Below, piece by piece: positions 32,601 to 41,573 of a DNA stretch of 64,000 nucleotides. The notes beneath the pieces are model-generated. The model was given only the letters and a program-made list of their open reading frames with translations, searched no databases and was not told the origin of the DNA. Numbering within the stretch: the stretch's first letter is position 1; each line of letters begins with the position of its first letter. Made by a program: the position numbers and the translations under genes. The stretch is taken from contig NC_049997.1 in assembly GCF_000003815.2 (NCBI RefSeq), forward strand, positions 10,533,436 through 10,597,435. The letters are read 5' to 3'. The stretch is from Branchiostoma floridae (taxonomy: Eukaryota; Chordata; Leptocardii; Amphioxiformes; Branchiostomatidae).

Positions 32601-35600
32601 TCAAAACTTGAACTATGCGGCTCCAGATGTCTTTCTGAGGGACGACTGCAGTGTGCAAGATGTCGGTAGCTTGAGGGATGAATCTACTCTACTATAAACT
32701 TCAGCTATTACGATTGTTTCCCAAATATGTCCGCAAACAGACTCTCTTACTATGGCGATAAATGCTGTAAAAAGTATGATAATCGTTGCTACAAATATTA
32801 AACCTCAAATAAAGCAACCATTGCAGTCATGCATTGCTATTGTTAAATCTCGCTGTCTGTACAGTTTACTCACCGCATCGATGTTAAAGTTGAGTATTGT
32901 ATCCATGTACAGAGGTAGGCAGGTAAGCATCATGAAAAATCCCCAACCGTCCGTGCAGTGTATATAGATCAGTGCCCACAGGTGTGGCGATGAAAGCATT
33001 TTGAACCACGGGATCTCTCTTTCCTAAAAATTAAAATTAATACAGAAACCATATTTAACAAGTGTTAACAATTCAAAAGTGGTTGGTAGATATATTTTCA
33101 TTTCAACGTGAGCAGTTTTACTTCTAAAGAAATACGGTATCTTTAGATGCCGTATTTTCTAAGAAAAGCGAGTTAACATACACATAAGTTATACAAACGC
33201 ACATAAGTTATACAAACATACATGCATCTACACGAATCACACACACACACACACACACACACACATAAATACACATATACAAATGCACCGTGCACACACA
33301 AACATACATGCATCTGAACACGAACCACGCACACACGCGCGCGCACACACACACAAACATAAAATTATACAAACGCACCGTGCACACTCTAACATACATA
33401 GATGTAAACGCAAATCACACGCGCACACACACACACGCGTACATACATACACACACATACACAAACACACATACACAATCATATTAACAAATGCATCAGG
33501 ACCCAAATAACACACAAAACATCCACAGTTACAAATTCGCGCACATACAAACACAAATTGTTTATTACATATTCAAACCGGTGCTGTTAGTAGATGAGTA
33601 CGCGAGCTAATGCATCTAAGAGCCAGCTAATGGTAAGTTACCTTTGTCGTTGTCTCCAAATTTGACTCAATGTATTTTCTTTCGTCTTCAGATATCCTCG
33701 GATGTACCGAAGGCGAGTCATAAGCTAGGAGACACCAGATACAGCAAAATGCAAGGCCAGCTACACCTAAAAGAAAGGTACAGAAACGGTGGAAAAATGA
33801 TATTTCCCTGGTTGAGTCTACAAGGTAAATACGTACGAAGAAAACGCAACAATGTAAATAATTCTTCATCAAGATGAGAAGAAAATACAATACACCATTG
33901 ATGTCAGGTAGACAATACAGAACAATATCTCAATTAATTTTGAAGAGTTTATCGATTCAAACACTATGTGGGACAAAGACTTGACGTAAAAGTTTTCTGA
34001 AATATATTGCCTTAGCCTGTAAAATCTTGCAACATAGTCGACAATTCAGTTAGTTGACATGGCTAGCGATAGGAATATAATCATGGTTCAAATGATGTTG
34101 CTGATACTAATGCTGCTGATGCAGATGATAATGATGATAACGGTGATTAATACGATGTTACACAAATGCGATGCATTGGCTACAGCTTCTGCAAGATCTG
34201 ATGGGTAAATGAAGATCATCTGATATTTGTCTCAAATGCTGCCGCTTAAGATAATAATGTTTAAAATTCGAAGGAGAATAAGACATGCAGTTATCGTTCT
34301 GTTGCAAGGTAAACAATCCGAAAGGTAAATAATTTAGCTAAGGGCACAACCCGCCGTACGTGCAATTTGTCCGTACGTGGGGTTTTTTTTTTGGGGGGGG
34401 GGGGGGGGGCCACGTCCGCTAAGTATTTCTAAAAACGTTCAGGCTGTACAGCCCGATGGCACACAACGTTTGGCCTGCTTGTAAAGTTCTACGGCATGTC
34501 TGTGTGCTCTCAAATCCGTCGGATTTCCTCCGAGTTCGTACGGAGGCGGAACTTACCACTTACGGATCCCAAAAGATTGCCCACGTTTTGGCACTTAGAC
34601 AGCACGTATTTGCACGTACGGCGGGTTGTGCTTAAAGCAACACTTCAAAAATGATTCCGACTCACCTGTTATGTACAGGGTAACAGCCCAACCAAACTGT
34701 GTGATGAGACGTGCTGTCAGTGTAAAACCCACAAAGACTCCCAAGGTTTCACCTGTGTTAACGAAAGAAATAGTAGTGTTTAATTTCTTTGTATAATTAC
34801 CTTTTCGTTTACACTGGTGTAGCTATTCTCTATATATGAAAGGCACATTTCCATTCGAGTAACGTTTGCTTAGGTATGTCCACGTTTATTCAAAACTTTC
34901 TTTTCTTACATAAGTTATGATAATGCACATCCACGCACAACCTAAAACACACAGACACGCAAAAAAACATAAACCAATTTCAAGATATCCGTAAATAAGT
35001 TTCCAGTCATTCTTCCCTGATGATGGTGTCTGATAGACATCGAAACTTTGGAAGTAAGTTACTCCTTAATTGTGCCCAAAGAACGTTACCATATCCATTT
35101 TAAGATAATAAACTAAAATAAAGAAGGACAGTATCTGTTGTCCTTGTCTGTGTGTGGTGACTTACCGGTAGAGACAATTGTAAGAAGACGACCTCTCTCC
35201 GAAGGCGGGGCCCATCTTGACAAGATGCCAAAGATACTGGGGTATGTCACACCCTGAGAAGAGTGCGCAACGCATTAAAAATATAATATGTTTTTCGAAG
35301 GGCACACGGCTTATCAACCTTTGGGCCATGTCGATTTGATTATATGGACGACATTTTCCAAAAACTTAAACCATACTCTAAGTATACAAAGCAGCTTAAA
35401 AATAAGCAAATAGATGCCGTGGATTGCAAAAATAAATATCGGAAAACGTATACTAATGTCATAGACCATTACAATATCAAAGAATATGTGAAAGAACAAA
35501 AATTAAGAACCTATTGTTCTGTATGCTATATTCTGTAAATTTAGTAATTATTTTCTAACCACAGATTTATCTTGCCAATCTTGGTGTAACTTTTTTTATT

Positions 35601-38600
35601 TGCACGCTCGTATCAGTTTTGGTTTCCCAGAGGATTCCATCCATATAATCAAATCAACATGGCCTACCGCCGCCATTCGACACAGCACACCAAATTTGCA
35701 AGCAGATATTGACGGATGGCTACATGACGTATTTGTAAGCAAATTATTACTCCTGTGGTAGGTAACTTATTTAGTTTGAGTAAGGATTGGCATAACTGAT
35801 GACTATCGGTTAATGTACTGATAAAGTTGAATTAATTTTGTAAATCTGGAATTGTTACCGTTAGCGTGATGTGACGTAATTACGACGTCACAATGCATTT
35901 TTTGGCTAAAACAGTCTGAATAGGGAATTTCCGTTATACTAAAAGGTATTAAGCAAACTTTTATGTATTAATTAATAATCAATTGATAATCAATTGATAA
36001 TCTGTTAAGTCTTCTGTTGCCAATAGCAACGGCACTAGCGCCAATGTTGCATTACTTTAGGACAAAGTAACTAGCATTTTTATGAACTTGTACCTGCACA
36101 AATCCGACCACCACCCGAACAACAAACAGCCACCATTCTCCAGCGACAGCAGCCGCGGGTGTCAGTAGAGTCAGAACGGAGGAGAGCAGGATGCTCAGGC
36201 CGAGAACTTTCTTCCCACCAAATCTGGCCTCCAGGAATCCTCCCATCACCTGACTGAAGACATGGCCGTACGAGTAGGCACCGATGATGCGGCCTTGCGT
36301 GATGGGGTCCCATGAAAATTTGTCCTGAACAAAAAACGAAATTTGTTAAATTTACAATACTGTCACATCATTCGGCATTGTGCAACTACTCTGAGTCGCA
36401 CTTCCTTTTACCCGAACTACGATTGAGGACGCGGATCGCGGATTGATAATGTTTTATGCCACTTTAACTGACTTGAACTAAACAATATTACAACCAAGAA
36501 TAACGCAATGAGATACGTTGTTAAACTGTAGGTAACAAACTTACCACAAACAAAAACATTACGTTTTCAGTAACACTTTCTCCGTATGCGGTCCAACCAT
36601 AAAACTGTTATTACAAAATAGAGTACGGTAAAAGTCAAATGTCTTACCTGACTTTTATGATCTGTACTGTTTGCTTGCCACAATTCCCCTGTCTCGTTGT
36701 GCAGGTTGAAAGCCGTGCCATTTTCGTGTGTGAAGTACTTATAATTCTGTGTCACGTTTACATAACACTCGTTCTCCCTGGAGCTGTTGCCTTCATTGTT
36801 CTTAGAATGTTTCACCATAGCGACTACGATAATACTGAAGTTCGACCGCAGGGTGAAGAAATGGATGATAACTCCCATTAGAAGTACGGCCAAAGAGTGT
36901 CGGGTTGAAATACAGCCGGTGACCTAAGCGTGAAGGGTTAGGTATTGATTAAATTCTCTAAGGCGAAGTGCAAACATAAGCAAAGTACACGGTAAACAGA
37001 ATACACAGTGTACGGTAAACACTAGCGTTATAAGTTTTTGGTTCACTTGCGGTTACCGAACGTTTGCAGAATTTGCAACACCCGTACCCTTCAGATTACC
37101 ATCAGGATACAGAATTATTAGTGAGCTAACGGTAGTTGACCTTTATCCAAGAAGTAACCTATATCCGTTGTCTTTAAAACCAGCATATGTGGTTTAAAAC
37201 TGCAATATTTTGAATATTTTATATACATTGAAAAGATTTGAGCAACAGTTCATTAATTTGATATCCTTGAATACAATGTCTTTAAAAACAACGGATTTCG
37301 GTTACCTTGCGGTAAACCAGCATTACATATCACCAGTACAATGTAGCGCTATATTAGCTAGCCTTGCAACATTGCGACATAAGATTTAAAATATCATCCA
37401 ATGAATTGAACAAATTGTGTTGAACAATAAAGGAGCCTTTAATCATCTTTTTATCTCTGTTACGTTTAAAAGGGATAGGCGCACCCTTTGCATTGCCTTA
37501 CTGGTGTGCCATGGTACAGAAAAAAAAATAACATATAGAATCAGAGCAAATAAACAAAAATAAACAAAAATAACAACATAAATGCACAACTGAGCGTCAG
37601 AATCCTTTATCGTAAATCAAAGTCGAAGTGTCAGGATAGTAAAAAATCAGCAGTTTAGTTAAAGCTAAAGTTGCCATACATCACATTGTTATGCGTAGGC
37701 CCGGCACCCATCTCCGTTTCAAAGCCCTGGGGTCACACATTGGTCACAACAGCAGGGGGCTAGTCCACTGGTAGTGAAGTGTGTTTAGCTTCCATACCTT
37801 TCTCTTAGCAGAGAAATAAGTATCACCATATTTAAATAGTCTTTGGTATAACCCGGCTACCCTTGGTGGTCTCCCATCGCAGTACTGTCTTCGAGGTTAT
37901 TGAATGTTAGCTAGGCCAGTCTTGGTTATAAATTATAATACTTTTGTGTGTTTTATGGTCTTTTCAGTCACACCTATAGATTTTGAATAATATACACAGG
38001 GTGAAATTAAATGTTACGCACCTCCATTTTAGGTTCATTAGGTTGCAGTGAGAGTGCAGGGCGATCGACGTCTAGCAGAAGGGGCCTGATTAGTAAGTGA
38101 TGTTCTAGCAGTCTGTTTTTTAGCTTGTCTCTAGACTTATCGCCGTTAACTTTACCCGGCGTGTGCTAATGAGCTAAGCGGGACGACAGCACTCACAACA
38201 CCGCGAAGATAACGTTCCGATGGTGTCAGTGTAAGCCGTTACCAGAAAGCCAGGGTACTTCGTGCAGCGCTTAAGCCAATTTTGTTTATGACTCTAAACT
38301 CTTTTGACTAACCCCCTGCCTCCTTTAGCCTTAGGATAGTCCCGGTTTCTCAAAGTCAAACTCCCGATCGCCGGATTGGAACAAACACACAACTAGCATG
38401 ACCACATGATGCCTATAATGCTCTCGTCAGAGTATCAAACTTGATTACAGGACACAAGGCATATAAATAAACCATGCGGGGAACTCGGATGCTACCATGA
38501 ACGTTGACGCATGTAATCGTTAGTACATTATCTTGTCGTCACACTGCTATTTTGGGATAAATATAATCAATTCTCCGCGATCTTTGCCTGTAGAAATTAG

Positions 38601-38665
38601 AGTACCTGCAGAGAACATCATAGTGCTTGGAATAAACATACACTTACTCTTTTTGTACACGCCAT
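29623..38665 (-). CDS. SLC17-family anion transporter, gene A, ten exons, 520 aa
   Basis: Exons in transcript order: 38648-38665, 36648-36923, 36094-36324, 35166-35253, 34666-34752, 33642-33766, 32874-33023, 31881-32010, 30845-31086, 29623-29838, all GT-AG on the minus strand. The product is a 12-helix major facilitator protein. TM1 contains the T-L-R-S-N-F segment with the family Arg. The first luminal loop has five N-glycosylation sequons (NSS, NVT, NGT, NET, NST). Then come F-S-W-D-P-x-T-Q-G and M-G-G-F-L-E-A-R-F-G-G-K of TM2-3, G-V-T-Y-P-S in TM4, R-W-A-P-P-S-E-R, Q-F-G-W, the W-G-F-F central helix, S-A-M-P-Y-L, and the late P-G-F-Y-P-S and N-C-A-G-F segments. SLC17 members transport anions such as glutamate, sialate, nucleotides, urate and phosphate; the substrate here is unknown. 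The conserved TM4 Glu is Gln175 and the nearby His is Phe183. Length is normal for the family. Confidence 0.9.
32477..32712 (+). mobile_element. Retrozyme-like 202-bp element with 17-bp target-site duplications
   Basis: AAACTTCAGCTATTACG occurs exactly at 32477-32493 and 32696-32712 and brackets a 202-bp insert (32494-32695). The insert has no reading frame or poly-A tail. A TATATAA stretch lies near 32501 and a hammerhead ribozyme at 32536-32590. Size, ribozyme type and flanking duplications match what is known of animal retrozymes and of non-autonomous Penelope-like copies. It lies in intron 7 of SLC17 gene A, antisense to that gene. Confidence 0.75.
32536..32590 (+). ncRNA. Type I hammerhead ribozyme
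   Basis: Outer stem I: 32536-32540 with 32586-32590 (AGCCT/AGGCT). Inner stem I: 32544-32547 with 32578-32581 (GCCA/TGGC), with a CTA / CGAC internal loop between them. The core CTGAAGA is at 32548-32554. Stem II is 32556-32558 with 32565-32567, with a six-base loop. GAAA is at 32568-32571. Stem III is the palindrome ACTAGT (32571-32576), so it is too short to fold alone and suits a dimer. The cleavage site is after C32577 (GUC). All core positions match the consensus. Confidence 0.82.
33238..33482. repeat. CA-rich microsatellite
   Basis: Imperfect (AC)n with ACAT and ACGC interruptions. A motif of about 100 bp containing GCACCGTGCACAC is repeated within it. It lies between exons 7 and 6 of gene A. 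Confidence 0.85.
34336..34638. mobile_element. MITE family 1 in SLC17 gene A intron
   Basis: The left end AGCTAAGGGCACAACCCGCC is intact and the right end decays to GGGTTGTGCTTAAAGC. A T run followed by a G run lies at 34383-34409. It sits only about 30 bp from exon 5 of gene A (34666-34752). Confidence 0.8.
35013..35057 (+). ncRNA. Hammerhead-like core motif without stem I
   Basis: CTGATGA is at 35017-35023. A seven-pair stem II joins 35025-35031 to 35035-35041. GAAA is at 35042-35045, and stem III pairs ACTT (35045-35048) with AAGT (35052-35055). No complementary stem I flanks the core, so it is probably an inactive remnant of a Penelope-like or retrozyme element. It lies in intron 4 of gene A, antisense to it. 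Confidence 0.45.
37127..37318. mobile_element. Fold-back MITE, family 4
   Basis: TAACCTATATCCGTTG on the left mirrors CAACGGATTTCGGTTA on the right, and the outer end resembles TAACACTAGTTCACC. Relatives lie at 40423-40637 and 55615-55818. Confidence 0.6.
37930..38090. mobile_element. MITE family 3, right part
   Basis: It shares the TTTTGTGTGTTTTATGGTC interior and the GGTTGCAGTGAGAGTGCAGG ... GGGGCCT end with 19546-19786. The left end is not clear. Confidence 0.55.
38648..38665 (-). CDS. SLC17 gene A exon 1 (18 nt)
   Basis: The minus strand reads ATG GCG TGT ACA AAA AGA (MACTKR) followed by the donor GTAAGT (38642-38647). It matches the 18-nt first exons of genes B and C in size, sequence and phase, which confirms a start too short to find on its own. 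Confidence 0.85.
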
Positions 38666-38689
38666 TGCAGCAGTCTTCCCTTCTGCCGA

Positions 38690-38741
38690 AAAGACAGCTG
38701 TTTGTTCGACCTTTGTACTCGGACGAATTTAAATTGCAGGG
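38690..38741 (-). promoter_or_regulatory. Upstream box of SLC17 gene A shared with gene B
   Basis: Reading toward the gene: TGCAATTTA, then TTCGTC, then ACAAAGGTCGA, then CAGCTGTC. The same boxes in the same order and similar spacing precede gene B. CAAAGGTC resembles a nuclear-receptor half site and CAGCTG is an E-box. No TATA box is evident. Confidence 0.5.
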
Positions 38742-39759
38742 GGTAATCGGGTGAGGAGAATAAATTAGCACCTCGACTTGGCGCTGAATTGATGTAATTG
38801 TCCATTATGCAGCACACGGCTAGGGTTTATTCTCTTACAGGATAAAGTCAAAAACAGTTTCTTTGCTCAGTACTTATTGTATATTGTACGTGGGACAGGC
38901 TATAAATCTAATCTATTCAAAACAACGTGAATATCGGATTTTTATGCCTAACCGATAGAACCGTTTCTTTTTTCTTTTTTTTCTTTTTGCATCATGAACG
39001 GGGCCTTAGATTCGGATTCTTGTTCCGGCGTAATTTAAAAAGTAGCTGTGATTACACAATGTCTCGCTGGCTGGGGTCAATGACCTCCTCTTGGGGCGGC
39101 GGCAGTTATAGTGCCGACCGCTAGGAGCGCGAGCTTAGTCAGGCTAGACCAAACGGTGGCTCAACGCAAAAGCAAATCTAAAGCAGAGGCCGATTGTGAC
39201 AAAGTCGGACAGGTGTCTTTAAACAGGGCTAAGCGGAATGTTAAACGGCGGGCCGTCGTTCGTATGGTATTGGTCTACCCTGCGATCTGATATAACATCT
39301 AAGCAGATGTAAGTCTGGATTATTTTCTCTCTGGTTTTATTGCGAGGACGGTTTGCAAAATGTATAAAATTCTGACATTTTTCAAAGATTTATACTAAAT
39401 GGTAATATTCAGTTCTAAGCGGTATAGGCTTACTTAAAAGACATGGGTATGGAGAATAATGTAGTATTAATTTAAAGGTCTCAGAACACAGTATTTTGCC
39501 TATGGAGATGCACCCTCAAGCGAGGGGGGTCGATGCCTTAATATTTGTAGCAGAGTGTAAAGACATTAACCAGAATTTCATATGTTGAATTACAGGATAC
39601 AATCTACAAAATATATAAAAATTGGCATAGATTTTTGGCTTTTATGTAAAAGCTTAATTTATTTGACCCCATGAAACGGGTGCCATGAAACTGCAATCGA
39701 CGTACAGGAGTAGCCGCTAACAGTATCAAGGTCACGCCGGCTGAATTAGATGGCCTATA

Positions 39760-39995
39760 CGGTCGGACTGTACTCTCCAAGCAGAGGTTAGGCTGTTTTG
39801 ACGTTTTTTAGTCGTTTTTGTTGTTTTCATTTAATTTTATATTGTATCTTGGATTATCAAAAGCTAGGGAAGACACAGCAAGATGCAATACAAAAAAGAA
39901 CGCCGGATAAAAACGACTAAACAAAAACGTAAAAAAAAAACACAGCCGTAGCGTAACCTCTGCTTGGAGAGTGGTCGGACTGTGCCTCTGCCTAT
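39760..39995. mobile_element. Fold-back element
   Basis: Ends near GGTCGGACTGTACTCTCCAA and its complement form inverted repeats enclosing T-rich and A-rich arms (CGTTTTTTAGTCG / CGACTAAACAAAAACG). One half also occurs in the right arm of the inverted duplication, near 56250-56450. Confidence 0.65.
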
Positions 39996-40422
39996 CCTGA
40001 AAGCCGACATGTGTCGGGCACAATTCTTAGCTTCGTAACTTTTAGCTACAGCCTTGGACAAAATAGCACCTCACCACGCATGATTACTACTTTGTTTGCT
40101 TATCCCAAACGGGCTTGGATTTTAATAAATGGCTGAACGTATACTGACAAATGTCTAACGAGTTACTCCGGCTTTCATAATAGCATCTCCAATCAAACCC
40201 TAAAATGATACACAAAAAACTTCTCTCCGCTGTACACATGCATTTGTATTTCATTTAATCGGTGCTCAAGACAAATGAAACTTAGAATAAATTACAAACA
40301 TTCAAACTTTCAAATATCACTTTGCGTAATGATTCTTCAGAGTATTATCAAAATATTGGAATGTTCAAAATGTAAGATTTACACAAATGCAATATGACAT
40401 GGAACGCAGAGGTGACAACATG

Positions 40423-40637
40423 TAACACGAGTTCACCTTTATGTGTTGGGTAACCTATATCCGTTGTTTTTCAAAACGGTATTGGGGCACATCAAGTCGA
40501 CGGCTAGTAGTTTTCAATTGTAATATCCTGCAAACATTGCAATCTAAAACATACGTCCGTCGACATGATATCCTCAAATACCGTTTTTAAAAGCAACGAA
40601 TATAGGTTATTCAGTGGATAAAGGTGAACTAGTGTTA
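40423..40637. mobile_element. Fold-back MITE, family 4
   Basis: Ends TAACACGAGTTCACC and GGTGAACTAGTGTTA are inverted, with inner arms ACCTATATCCGTTG and the complement. It is the counterpart of 55615-55818 in the inverted duplication. Confidence 0.75.
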
Positions 40638-40672
40638 ATAAGAAATTCATAAATGCGTTGTTGTTTTTTACT

Positions 40673-40724
40673 TCACACTGTGGTCTCATAAACAAGTACT
40701 GGACAGCAGTTTTGTTTCTCTCTT
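40673..40724 (-). pseudogene. Relic of an SLC17 last exon (16 codons plus stop)
   Basis: The minus strand encodes R-E-K-Q-N-C-C-P-V-L-V-Y-E-T-T-V followed by TGA. It is nearly identical to the C-terminus of gene B (55531-55581) and shares its downstream sequence. Nothing upstream of it resembles the rest of exon 10. It is the edge of the inverted duplication or the last remains of a lost fourth gene copy. Confidence 0.8.
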
Positions 40725-41479
40725 AAGTTGCTAAATGTCTCAAAAACACGACGGGTATTACAAACGCCATAAATACACGCCTGGCGTATGTCAAGGCCAT
40801 GTTTAAGCGCTTCTAAATCGGGCACAACTGGGTTCTAAGCTTAGCGGGAACTAGAAATAAATTAGAAATTAAAATATATGCATCAATAATGCCATCAGTT
40901 TCTGAATGTATCTTTTTTGTACATCTTCTGTCTTTCATAACACAATTTTCTCTTCCGGCAACCGTTCGATCAGACGCTAGTTTGGAAACGTGACGACGGC
41001 ATTACATCTGCTTGAGAATAAAACGTTTGACGTCTCATATCAGATGCCGGGACGACGTGATGTTATTCGGACGACAGCTCTCTCTTCCGCATTCCGTTTG
41101 GCGCTATTTAAAGCAACGTCTCAGGCTCTATCACTCACAGGCAGTGGGTTTGTTATAGTGTTGAGCCACTGTTTGACCTATAGCTTAAATTACATTATAA
41201 CAGGTATGAGTAAGATGAAAGAATCCAAATCCACATGCTGTATTTAAGAACTCACGCTTACTTAAATTTACATATCTGTTAACCTTCTTTGCTGAGACTT
41301 ATCATTATATTTAACCCCAATATGCAAAATTAACTAGGGTTTTATTATTAGAAAAAATATGCGCGTTAATTAATCCTGTATATCAAAGAAACCCCCACTC
41401 GTATGCTACAATATGAAAAAAAATGTCATCTATTTCAAAGCATTTTTTTTTCTTTTCGGATTACCACCCACCCCCACCA

Positions 41480-41530
41480 CCGCAATTTAGTTTCGTCATA
41501 GTGCAAAGGTCGACCGTTATCAGCTGTCTA
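41480..41530 (+). promoter_or_regulatory. Upstream box of SLC17 gene B shared with gene A
   Basis: CGCAATTTA, TTCGTC, GCAAAGGTCGA and CAGCTGTC occur in the same order as upstream of gene A, ending about 25 bp before the ATG. Confidence 0.5.
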
Positions 41531-41555
41531 CTAGATAAAAGGACAGACAGCTATC

Positions 41556-41573
41556 ATGGCGTGTTCTCAGAAG
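41556..41573 (+). CDS. SLC17 gene B exon 1 (18 nt)
   Basis: ATG GCG TGT TCT CAG AAG (MACSQK) followed by the donor GTAAGT. The next exon begins with an in-frame ATG at 43200, so a shorter start cannot be excluded. The three-way match of this exon between paralogues favours 41556. Confidence 0.85.

Larger units (their letters stand above)
38914..40725. repeat. Inverted duplication, left arm
   Basis: It is the reverse complement of 55531-57832 over several long blocks: 38914-39270, 39870-39990 and about 40030-40725. It includes a fold-back MITE and the relic exon at 40673-40724. The arms are diverged by roughly ten percent by eye and differ by insertions. Confidence 0.85.

Noticed and set aside
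34376-34409. T run then G run as a regulatory G-rich element
   Set aside because: It lies inside a MITE, is missing from other family members and may be sequencing noise.
38395-38435. CTGACGA on the minus strand as another hammerhead
   Set aside because: No GAAA follows at a usable distance after a stem.
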